Positions 5,565 to 11,076 of a stretch of DNA of 11,076 bases are shown here, in pieces. How positions within the stretch are numbered: position 1 is the first letter of the stretch; each line of letters opens with the position of its first letter. The notes under the pieces were generated by a model. That model was given only the letters and a program-made list of their open reading frames with translations, had not been told where the DNA came from and ran no database searches. This DNA comes from Firmicutes bacterium UBA5499 (GTDB lineage Bacteria; Bacillota; DTU084): NCBI GenBank assembly GCA_002426275.1, contig DIPB01000130.1:7588-18663 (forward strand), written 5' to 3'. Position numbers and translations under genes: made by a program.

Positions 5565-6044
5565 GTGGAAGGTAAAATGTTAACTGAAAGCATGGAAGAT
5601 TACCTGGAGATGTTCTATCGCATCTATATGAAGCAAGGTTACGTTCGACCGATCGATCTTTCCGATGCCATTCGGGTACAGCCTTCTTCTGTCACCAGAA
5701 TGATCCAAAAGCTGAATGAGGCGGGATACATCACGTATGAAAAATACCGCAACATCTCCCTGACGCCTTTAGGTGTGGAATATGGCAAATTTTTAGTCTG
5801 GAGAGATCAGACGCTCAAAGAATTCCTCTGCCTGTTGGGAGATAACAAAAGCGTTTCCGAACAAGTGGAGGGCATTGAGCATTATCTCATTCCCCAGACT
5901 ATGTACGTTTTCAAAAACCTCTTAACTTTCTTTAAAACTCATCCGCAGCAGCTGCAAGAATTCCTTCTTCTCGGCAGCCAAAACTGCCAGGGGGGCAAAG
6001 AGTTGAGCCTGCTGCGGGCGTGGCTATTCAGACATGCGGAATGA
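5565..6044 (+). CDS. MntR/DtxR-family metal-dependent transcriptional regulator
   Basis: 159-residue regulator, an N-terminal winged helix followed by a metal-binding/dimer domain, closely patterned on Bacillus MntR (about 142 residues). Shared landmarks are TESMEDYLE (7-15), VQPSSVTRMIQKL (38-50), YEKYRNISLT (58-67) and VEGIEHYL (101-108). Of the six MntR metal ligands, five appear kept (D12, E15, E102, E105, H106), while the position of MntR His77 is Asp81 (VWRDQTL). This could change metal preference. About 35 residues after 125 form a C-terminal extension with one Cys (141). GTG at 5565 is chosen because AGGAGGGTG lies 6 bases upstream; ATG at 5577 is the alternative. Together with the palindrome and feoAB next door, the likely role is iron- or manganese-dependent repression of itself and of feoAB. 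It overlaps the M16 gene tail to tail. Confidence 0.82.
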   Translation: MEGKMLTESMEDYLEMFYRIYMKQGYVRPIDLSDAIRVQPSSVTRMIQKLNEAGYITYEKYRNISLTPLGVEYGKFLVWRDQTLKEFLCLLGDNKSVSEQVEGIEHYLIPQTMYVFKNLLTFFKTHPQQLQEFLLLGSQNCQGGKELSLLRAWLFRHAE

Positions 6045-7283
6045 AGGCAAGGTTAATTCTCCCTCTTCAATGGGCCCGATTGCGGCCAGAGAGACCCCCT
6101 TGGCCAGAAGCCTTTGCGATAATCTTTGCAGGTCCTCCACAGAGACTGCTTCCAGAATTTCAATTTCCTGCTCTGGAGTTAACCCGTCTTCCATGAACAG
6201 CTCGTCTTTGGCAATACGGCTCATCCTATTGGATGTGCTCTCCAGTCCCATGAGCAGGGAGCCCTTAAGTTGCTGCCTAGCCCGCACCAATTCCTCATTT
6301 TTGATGGGCTCTGAGGTTAAACGGTATAATTGCTCGGTTATGGCGTTCACCACCGTCTGAGCCTGTTCTTTGTTAGTGCCGGCATAGGCTCCCCAGAGGC
6401 CGTAATCCTCGTACAGAGAAATGAAAGAGTAAGTGCTGTAAACCAGTCCCCTCTCTTCCCGCAGCTCCTGAAAGAGCCGCGAGCTCATTCCTCCACCCAA
6501 AATAGCCTCTAAGATCTCCAGCGCATAGCGATCTTCATCTTGTCTGGTCAGTCCCGGGCCTCCGACGATTAAATGTACCTGTTCCGTTTGTTTATATCTG
6601 GTTGAAATCTTAGGTCTGTACTCTATAGCCTGAGGGTTCTTAACCATATCAGGAGCAGCATAAGATCCCAGCTGCTTGTCCACAAGCTCCGCCAAGCGCG
6701 CCTGAAAGAGATTCCCCGCAGCCGCCACCAAGATTCTGCCAGGCGTATAATATTGGTTTATGTAGCTGATAATTTTCATTCTGGTCAGAGAATTCACAGT
6801 CTCCGCTGTGCCTAAAATCGGCCTGCCCAAAGGATGGTCGCCAAAAACCAGTTTGGCAAATAAATCATGGACAAGCTCGTCCGGTTCGTCTTCATACATA
6901 TTGATCTCTTCCAGGATCACGCCGCGTTCCTTTTCCAGCTCCTCCGGCGAGAAACGCGATTTACAGAGCATTTCGCTGAGCAGCGAAATGGCAAACTCCA
7001 AGTGCTCATCCAAAACCCGCGCGTAATAACAGGTGTATTCTCTGCTGGTAAAGGCGTTCAATTGCCCCCCGATGCTGTCCATGGCTTCGGCAATTTCGCG
7101 CGCCGTATGCTTTTCCGTACCTTTAAACAGCATGTGCTCAATGAAATGAGAAACCCCGTTATTGTAGCATTCTTCATTTACCGAGCCTGTACGCAGCCAT
7201 AACCCCACGGAAATCGATCTGACGTTAGGAACATGCTCGGCTGCAATCACAATGCCATTTGCCAATTTTGTTCGCTCGTACAT
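6024..7283 (-). CDS. M16-family zinc metalloprotease (processing-peptidase-like, MlpA/YmxG type)
   Basis: 419 residues, the usual length of single-unit bacterial M16B peptidases. The inverted zinc motif HFIEH is at 46-50 and the third ligand lies in ERGVILEEI (119-127; E126, 76 residues after H50). The second half contains GGGMSSRLFQELREERGLVYS (263-283), the conserved M16 C-domain region including the substrate-binding Arg/Tyr area. There is no signal peptide, so it acts in the cytosol or at the membrane face. In Bacillus the orthologue lies next to ylxY (a deacetylase); here a ylxY-like gene lies beyond an opposite-strand GH18 gene. ATG at 7283 is preceded by GGGGGGAGGA, a strong but rather distant site (about 12-13 bases). 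Its last 21 bp overlap the regulator gene on the other strand, and no terminator is visible between the two. Confidence 0.88.
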   Translation of the reverse strand: MYERTKLANGIVIAAEHVPNVRSISVGLWLRTGSVNEECYNNGVSHFIEHMLFKGTEKHTAREIAEAMDSIGGQLNAFTSREYTCYYARVLDEHLEFAISLLSEMLCKSRFSPEELEKERGVILEEINMYEDEPDELVHDLFAKLVFGDHPLGRPILGTAETVNSLTRMKIISYINQYYTPGRILVAAAGNLFQARLAELVDKQLGSYAAPDMVKNPQAIEYRPKISTRYKQTEQVHLIVGGPGLTRQDEDRYALEILEAILGGGMSSRLFQELREERGLVYSTYSFISLYEDYGLWGAYAGTNKEQAQTVVNAITEQLYRLTSEPIKNEELVRARQQLKGSLLMGLESTSNRMSRIAKDELFMEDGLTPEQEIEILEAVSVEDLQRLSQRLLAKGVSLAAIGPIEEGELTLPSFRMSE

Positions 7284-7417
7284 CTTCTGCTAGCATCCTC
7301 CCCCCACTTTTTTAATGTTCGTCTTTAAGTCAGCAAATCCTTCTACCTGATATTACCTAAAGGATTAAAGCTGCCCAGCGAGAAGTTAGTAGTAAATACT
7401 GCGGAAGGAGTTTTGGT
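7284..7417. promoter_or_regulatory. Divergent promoter region between the M16 and GH18 genes
   Basis: 134 bp separate two divergent starts. On the minus strand TGGGCA (7377-7372) and TAATAT (7355-7350) with 16-bp spacing form a possible promoter for the protease. AATCCTT (7336-7342) and AAGGATT (7360-7366) form a 7-bp inverted repeat over this -10 box and could be an operator. On the plus strand only the ribosome binding site AAGGAG (7405-7410) is clear; I see no convincing promoter for the glycosidase, sporulation-type or vegetative. Confidence 0.3.
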
Positions 7418-8734
7418 ATGCAGCAGGGGGTTTTAGCCACCATTGTGACCCTTCTCCTTTATTTCACCTCCTTAGGCGGAGGGGAACTTCCACAATCTAA
7501 TTCACAAGAAGACGCGCCTGCTCCTTCCTGGTCCGAAAACGTGTCCTCCGGCCAAAGCCAACCTGCTGTGCTCACAGGCAGAACTGTGAACATGCGCTCG
7601 GGGCCCGGAGGCAATTATCCGCTAATCTCCACGTTGGAGTCCGGCACTATGGTGAACCTGGAAGCCACCTCGCAAAGCTGGGGCAATGTGCGCACGAACG
7701 ATGGCAAAATCGGTTGGGTTCCCATGTGGCTTCTGAGCACCTCAGAGTTTGACTTGGCTCAGGGCAGCTCCAGCAATGGCGGCCAAAGCAGCGGCAAGCG
7801 GGAAATCTATGGCTATTATGTTGACGCCAGTTCCTACCAATCCGTTTCAAATTACGGGAAATTGCTTACAGGCATTATCCCATTTTCATATAATATCACC
7901 AAGGCAGGCCTGATCTATGGCGATCACGATACGGACGCCGCCAGTCTTGCTAAAATACGCTCGCTTAAAAATTACGCTCTGATCCACAATATTTCCGGCA
8001 GCAATTTCGATGGAGAGCTTGTCCGGCAGGTGCTCTCCAGCTCTACCAGAAGAGCGGCGCTGATCGCCAATATCTATGGTCTCCTTAGGAGCAACGGTTA
8101 CGGCGGCGTGAATATTGACTTTGAAAATCTCAAGCCCGCAAGCAGGGAGCTATTCAATGTCTTTATCAGAGAGCTTTCCGCAAAACTGAGACCCGGAGGC
8201 TTTCAGCTGACCATCTCTGTTCCTGCCAAAACAGCGGACTATGCTTCCTCGGCTTGGTTCGGCGCGTTCGATTATGCCACTTTAGGAGCATACGCCGACA
8301 GGATTATGCTGATGACCTACGACGAACACAGCCGGGTCAGCGGCCCGGGGCCTGTGGCTTCCATCGGCTGGGGGGAGTGGGTACTGCGTTATGCGGTTAG
8401 CAAAATACCGGCGGAAAAAGTCGTCTTAGGCCTGGCAGGTTATGGTTACGATTGGACAAGCTTCGGTTCGGCAAAGGCCGTGACTTACCAGCAGGTGCTG
8501 AACTTGCTGAAGAAACACGATGTCTCCGCCAACTGGGACGCAGCCAGCAAATCGCCTTATTTCACCTATTTTTCCGGAGGCCGGCGCCATACTGTCTGGT
8601 ATGAAAACAGCACCAGCCTCTCGGCAAAAGTGGATCTGGTAACCCGCTACGGCGTGCGCGGCGTTGCCTTGTGGCGGCTTGGGTTTGAAGACCAGCGCCT
8701 CTGGCAGGTAGTCAGAGAGAAACTTTGGCTTTAA
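7418..8734 (+). CDS. Secreted SH3b-GH18 glycosidase, SleL/YaaH-type peptidoglycan (spore cortex) hydrolase
   Basis: 438 residues: short hydrophobic signal or anchor segment (about 4-20), Ser/Gln/Pro-rich linker, a bacterial SH3 domain (about 51-106, with RTVNMRSGPGGNYPLI and GKIGWVPMWLL), a second Ser/Gly linker, and a GH18 domain (about 129-438). The catalytic motif is GGVNIDFEN (229-237), with E236 as acid and D234 as partner; MLMTYDEH (297-304) and VALWRLGFED (416-425) complete the barrel signature. The GVNIDFEN form is that of SleL/YaaH/YdhD-type spore glycosidases rather than classical chitinases (DGxDxDxE). Family members usually carry LysM; this one carries SH3b as the wall-binding unit. 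Likely role is cleavage of cortex or cell-wall glycan during sporulation or germination. AAGGAG seven bases upstream sets the ATG. It is the only plus-strand gene in this region and overlaps the deacetylase gene tail to tail. Confidence 0.88.
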   Translation: MQQGVLATIVTLLLYFTSLGGGELPQSNSQEDAPAPSWSENVSSGQSQPAVLTGRTVNMRSGPGGNYPLISTLESGTMVNLEATSQSWGNVRTNDGKIGWVPMWLLSTSEFDLAQGSSSNGGQSSGKREIYGYYVDASSYQSVSNYGKLLTGIIPFSYNITKAGLIYGDHDTDAASLAKIRSLKNYALIHNISGSNFDGELVRQVLSSSTRRAALIANIYGLLRSNGYGGVNIDFENLKPASRELFNVFIRELSAKLRPGGFQLTISVPAKTADYASSAWFGAFDYATLGAYADRIMLMTYDEHSRVSGPGPVASIGWGEWVLRYAVSKIPAEKVVLGLAGYGYDWTSFGSAKAVTYQQVLNLLKKHDVSANWDAASKSPYFTYFSGGRRHTVWYENSTSLSAKVDLVTRYGVRGVALWRLGFEDQRLWQVVREKLWL

Positions 8735-9704
8735 GCAATTGCCCCACGCTGACCGGTGAGAGCTTTTTCTCCTCAAGCAATTGCAAAATTGCAGGCAGGC
8801 CTGACACCGTATTTTCCGTGGGATGCATCAGCACAATTCCTCCTTCTGCAATTTTCTGCCGCACCCGCTGTACCATCACGGCGGGCGCCGGCTTTTGCCA
8901 ATCGACTGTATCCGCGCTCCACATGATGGTCCGATACCCGTTCTCGGCCGCAGCGGCCACTATGGTTTCGTTAACTTCGCCATAGGCGGGAGCGTACAGT
9001 TTAGCCGGCTTCTTACCAGTAATCCGCGATATTACTTCTTCTCCATCGTTAATCAATTTCTTCAGGCCGGCTTTATCCAGGTGAGCCGGATGCACGTGGC
9101 TCATGCCGTGATTCCCGATTTCTTGCCCGCTTTTCGCTATTTCCCGCAAGACGTCGGGATTTTTTTCCGCCCAGACGCCGGTGACAAAAAAAGTGGCGTG
9201 CGCGCCGCTTTTTTTCAAAATCGCCAGCAGTGCGGGAATAAATTCTTCTCCCCAATCGACATTAATCGTCAGCGCCGCTTTTTTCCCTGCGGCAGGCAGC
9301 TCATAAAGCGGCTGGTAATAATCTTTGTCCACCGCCGCTACCACCCTCTTGAGCACAGGCATCAATGCCTGGCCGCTTTCTGCTTTCATGGCAAGCTCTA
9401 TGGTGGCTTCAAGATCAAGTTCTGCTCCCGCCATGGCGCTGATTACCTTGCCCTCCTGCCACCTGGCATTCACAGAAGGCACGGACCAGCGGCCGCGCTC
9501 TTTGCTCAAACGCGCTTCCAGTTCTTCCGGGAATAAGCCGCCAATTGGCTCGCCGCCTAAAGTAACGCCGGGAGAGATGGCATAAAGCCGCCTTTGCATT
9601 AACCCGGAGAGCTTGACGCCGCCACCCACAATGACGGCTACGGCCACCAGAGCTGCTGTGATGGCCGCGGCTCGTCTGGGAATGGTAATGGCAAAAAAGT
9701 TCAT
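8712..9704 (-). CDS. YlxY-like polysaccharide deacetylase homologue with altered active site
   Basis: 330 residues. A membrane anchor (about 12-32) is followed by a 60-110 residue segment beginning GVTLGGEPIGGLFPEELEA (46-64), which resembles the peptidoglycan-binding fold found before VanW domains, and then a NodB domain (about 140-328). The fold is kept: ATFFVTG (170-176), GNHGMSH (197-203, with H199 and H203), SADTVDW (263-269), VLMH (291-294). The motif-1 Asp that acts as catalytic base (TFD in active homologues) is Asn148 (LTINVDWGEE), and the motif-3 Arg (RPPxG) is Tyr237 (YAPAYGE). Activity is doubtful or altered. Bacillus YlxY, encoded beside an M16 protease, is the best family match. 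The ATG overlaps the upstream deacetylase's stop as ATGA, with GGAGGGAG before it, so the two proteins are made together, at the outer membrane face. Confidence 0.83.
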   Translation of the reverse strand: MNFFAITIPRRAAAITAALVAVAVIVGGGVKLSGLMQRRLYAISPGVTLGGEPIGGLFPEELEARLSKERGRWSVPSVNARWQEGKVISAMAGAELDLEATIELAMKAESGQALMPVLKRVVAAVDKDYYQPLYELPAAGKKAALTINVDWGEEFIPALLAILKKSGAHATFFVTGVWAEKNPDVLREIAKSGQEIGNHGMSHVHPAHLDKAGLKKLINDGEEVISRITGKKPAKLYAPAYGEVNETIVAAAAENGYRTIMWSADTVDWQKPAPAVMVQRVRQKIAEGGIVLMHPTENTVSGLPAILQLLEEKKLSPVSVGQLLKAKVSL

Positions 9705-10501
9705 ACTGTCGTTCTCCCTCCTTCATATCCCCCCTTGGGCTTCTGTTCGCCGTCGTGCTCAATATAATACGGGTCGCGCAGCAGCAGCTCAGACGTGGTA
9801 GTAAATTTATATCCCTGTTGCTTCAACGCTTTGATAATGCCTGGCAATGCCTCGGGCGTATTTAGGCCGGCATTATGCATCAGGACAATTGAACCAGGTT
9901 TGACTTTTTCTAAAATTCGCCGCTGGATCTCCTGGGCGCTGAGATTTTTCCAATCCAGAGAATCCACATCCCAAATGATGGTCTGATAGCCGCAAGCTTT
10001 GGCCACGTTGATGACCTTATTGCTGTACTCTCCAAAAGGAGGACGAAAAACAACGCAGCTTTTGCCTGTGAGCTCTTTGATCATCTCGTGAGTTTGCATA
10101 AGCTCGCGTCTGATCTCATCCTCTCCCAGGGAATTCAAGTGAGGGTGGGAATACGAATGATTGCCTAATTCGTGCCCGGCTTTTGCGATTTGCTTTACCA
10201 TGTTCGGATATTTTTCAATCCAAAAGCCCGCCAGGTAAAAGGTTGCCTTGACGTTCTCATTTTTCAAAGTCGTCAAAAGCTTCGGAGTATAATCCGCGCC
10301 CCACGTGGCATCAAAGGAAATAGCCACTTTTTTCTCTTCTCCCGTATCCACTCTATAGATAGGAATGATTTTTTGACTGAGAACGCTTACCGCCATCCGT
10401 CCCGCTCCCATAAGACAGAGCTGCAGTAAAGCCAAACCGAAGATCACTCCCGTCAAAAAAAGCGCCGCTCGCTTGCGCGTGCCAAGCCATAAAATCTGCA
10501 T
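9701..10501 (-). CDS. PdaB-like polysaccharide deacetylase (sporulation type)
   Basis: 266 residues with an N-terminal membrane anchor (about 11-33) and an extracytoplasmic NodB domain (about 55-240). All catalytic motifs are present: ISFDATWG (61-68, base D64), GNHSYSHPH (113-121, metal ligands H115 and H119), RPPFGEYS (153-160), WDVDSLDW (177-184) and VLMH (206-209). The FDxxWG form of motif 1 and IPIYRVDT just before it are typical of PdaB/YbaN and YlxY-type sporulation deacetylases rather than FDDGP-type chitin or PgdA enzymes. It probably removes acetyl groups from peptidoglycan sugars during cortex or wall maturation. GGGAGGGGAGG precedes the ATG. It is the first gene of the two-gene deacetylase unit, preceded by a terminator and a possible sporulation promoter. 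Confidence 0.87.
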   Translation of the reverse strand: MQILWLGTRKRAALFLTGVIFGLALLQLCLMGAGRMAVSVLSQKIIPIYRVDTGEEKKVAISFDATWGADYTPKLLTTLKNENVKATFYLAGFWIEKYPNMVKQIAKAGHELGNHSYSHPHLNSLGEDEIRRELMQTHEMIKELTGKSCVVFRPPFGEYSNKVINVAKACGYQTIIWDVDSLDWKNLSAQEIQRRILEKVKPGSIVLMHNAGLNTPEALPGIIKALKQQGYKFTTTSELLLRDPYYIEHDGEQKPKGGYEGGRTTV

Positions 10502-10525
10502 TTGCCTCCCCTCCCATCTTATTGA

Positions 10526-10552
10526 TATCTATGCGTCCGGGAAGGGCGATAT
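10526..10552 (-). promoter_or_regulatory. Possible sigma-E-type promoter for the deacetylase pair
   Basis: On the minus strand ATA (10552-10550) and CATAGATA (10533-10526) are 16 bp apart, resembling the mother-cell sigma-E pattern (ATA, 16-18 bp, CATACAAT) at the CATA core and one further base. A start here would fit the spacing to the ribosome binding site, and Bacillus pdaB is sporulation-controlled. The match is short and could be chance. Confidence 0.3.
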
Positions 10553-10554
10553 GC

Positions 10555-10582
10555 AAAAAGAGCGGCCTGCGCCGCTCTTTTT
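10555..10582 (-). terminator. Rho-independent terminator after the SleB-type gene
   Basis: AAAAAGAGCGGC and GCCGCTCTTTTT are exact inverted repeats around a 4-base loop: a GC-rich core of GAGCGGC with A/T flanks, so it has a T-run on either strand. On the minus strand it begins within the TAA stop of the SleB-type gene and ends its transcript before the deacetylase pair. Confidence 0.88.
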
Positions 10583-11076
10583 ACACTGCGAAAACGTGTT
10601 GTCCATATTGAACTGTAATCGGTCTTGTGAAGATCCATCTTGAGGAACTGCGCGCGGGGTTGTAGAAATAGAGCGCGCCATAAGTGGGATCCCAACCGCC
10701 AAGCGCCAATTCTACCGCCTTGTATGCATCGGCGTTAGGAGGTAAATTGATCTGCCCATCTCGTACTGTACAGAATTCACCAGCTCCGTAGATGATTCCG
10801 GCCACAGTGTCGGGGAAGTTCGGCTGCTGGAGCCTATTCAGCACAACAGAAGCGACTGCTACTTTGCCGATGAACGGCTCTCCCCTTGCTTCTCCCTGAA
10901 CCATATGCGCAAGAAGATCAATCTCTTTCCAGGCCAAATTTACTCGCCGGTACTGCTTTGAAGCCTGTGGCTCCCGTTGCGTCGCTGCCCGCTGCACCGG
11001 CTGCCGGCTTTGAGTTTCACTTTCTGGTTCGGTTTTCTTCTCTGCCTGCACTGTAGGAGACGTCTTCTGTTCAGGT
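10581..11076 (-). CDS. SleB-type cell wall hydrolase, C-terminal part (cut by window edge)
   Basis: The frame is open to the right edge: upstream of a GTG at 11051 it continues PEQKTSPT, so the true start lies outside. A Glu/Gln/Lys/Ser-rich linker of about 40-45 residues leads into the Hydrolase_2 (SleB/CwlJ) domain: DLLAHMVQGEARGEP with the catalytic Glu in GEARGE, then GKVAVASVVLNRL, FPDTVAGIIYGAGEF, AVELALGGWDPTYGALYFYNP and the terminal QYGQHVF. The domain is complete at its C-terminus. SleB-type enzymes are lytic transglycosylases acting on muramic-lactam cortex during germination; vegetative relatives also exist. Usually a signal peptide and a peptidoglycan-binding domain precede the catalytic domain; whether they are present here cannot be seen. 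A terminator follows the stop directly, so it is not cotranscribed with the deacetylases. Confidence 0.87.
   Translation of the reverse strand, partial: PEQKTSPTVQAEKKTEPESETQSRQPVQRAATQREPQASKQYRRVNLAWKEIDLLAHMVQGEARGEPFIGKVAVASVVLNRLQQPNFPDTVAGIIYGAGEFCTVRDGQINLPPNADAYKAVELALGGWDPTYGALYFYNPARSSSRWIFTRPITVQYGQHVFAV

Noticed and set aside
8823..9536. A 237-codon plus-strand open frame
   Set aside because: It is antisense to the YlxY-like deacetylase, whose NodB motifs are clear; the translation is His/Arg/Phe-rich in the manner of a shadow frame and has no start signal.

Overview
The window looks like chromosomal DNA from a spore-forming, low-to-mid GC Firmicute, most likely a Clostridia member. 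The grounds are strong AGGAGG-type ribosome binding sites, a clostridial-type FeoA/FeoB pair, an MntR/DtxR-type regulator, and a set of sporulation or spore-wall enzymes (SleB-type hydrolase, PdaB- and YlxY-type deacetylases, SleL/YaaH-type GH18) beside an M16 protease. In Bacillus a ylxY-type gene and an M16 protease gene (mlpA) are neighbours, so this arrangement is familiar. No rRNA, tRNA, CRISPR array or intact insertion sequence was seen.

Region A (1-2907, minus strand) reads as one operon. First comes a full-length IS1634-family transposase homologue, then a nucleotide-sugar pyrophosphorylase, then a family-4-type glycosyltransferase that runs off the left edge. The transposase homologue is the most unusual gene in the window. 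Its family framework is kept from N- to C-terminus, but all three positions where the DDE catalytic acids should lie are changed (A228, H279, T438) and the sequence around the first and third sites is shortened. Its stop codon touches the next gene's ribosome binding site, so there is no room for an IS end. Its promoter sits so close to the ATG that the mRNA is probably leaderless. It looks like a domesticated, catalytically dead transposase.

Region B (about 2942-6044, plus strand) is a ferrous-iron uptake locus: feoA, then FeoB encoded as two overlapping genes (GTPase part, membrane part), a strong terminator, and an MntR/DtxR-type regulator. A perfect palindrome sits just before the regulator, and a related sequence (12 of 16 positions) overlaps the likely start of feoA transcription, suggesting that the regulator controls both itself and feoAB. 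The feoA leader can also fold into an H-type pseudoknot next to its Shine-Dalgarno.

Region C (6024-11076) holds cell-wall and spore functions: an M16 metalloprotease (minus), a secreted SH3b-GH18 spore-lytic-type glycosidase (plus), two tandem polysaccharide deacetylases joined by an ATGA overlap (minus), and a SleB-type cell-wall hydrolase (minus, cut at the right edge). The downstream deacetylase has replaced the catalytic-base Asp and the motif-3 Arg and may be a pseudoenzyme; the upstream one keeps every motif. Both convergent gene pairs overlap tail to tail by about 20 bp.
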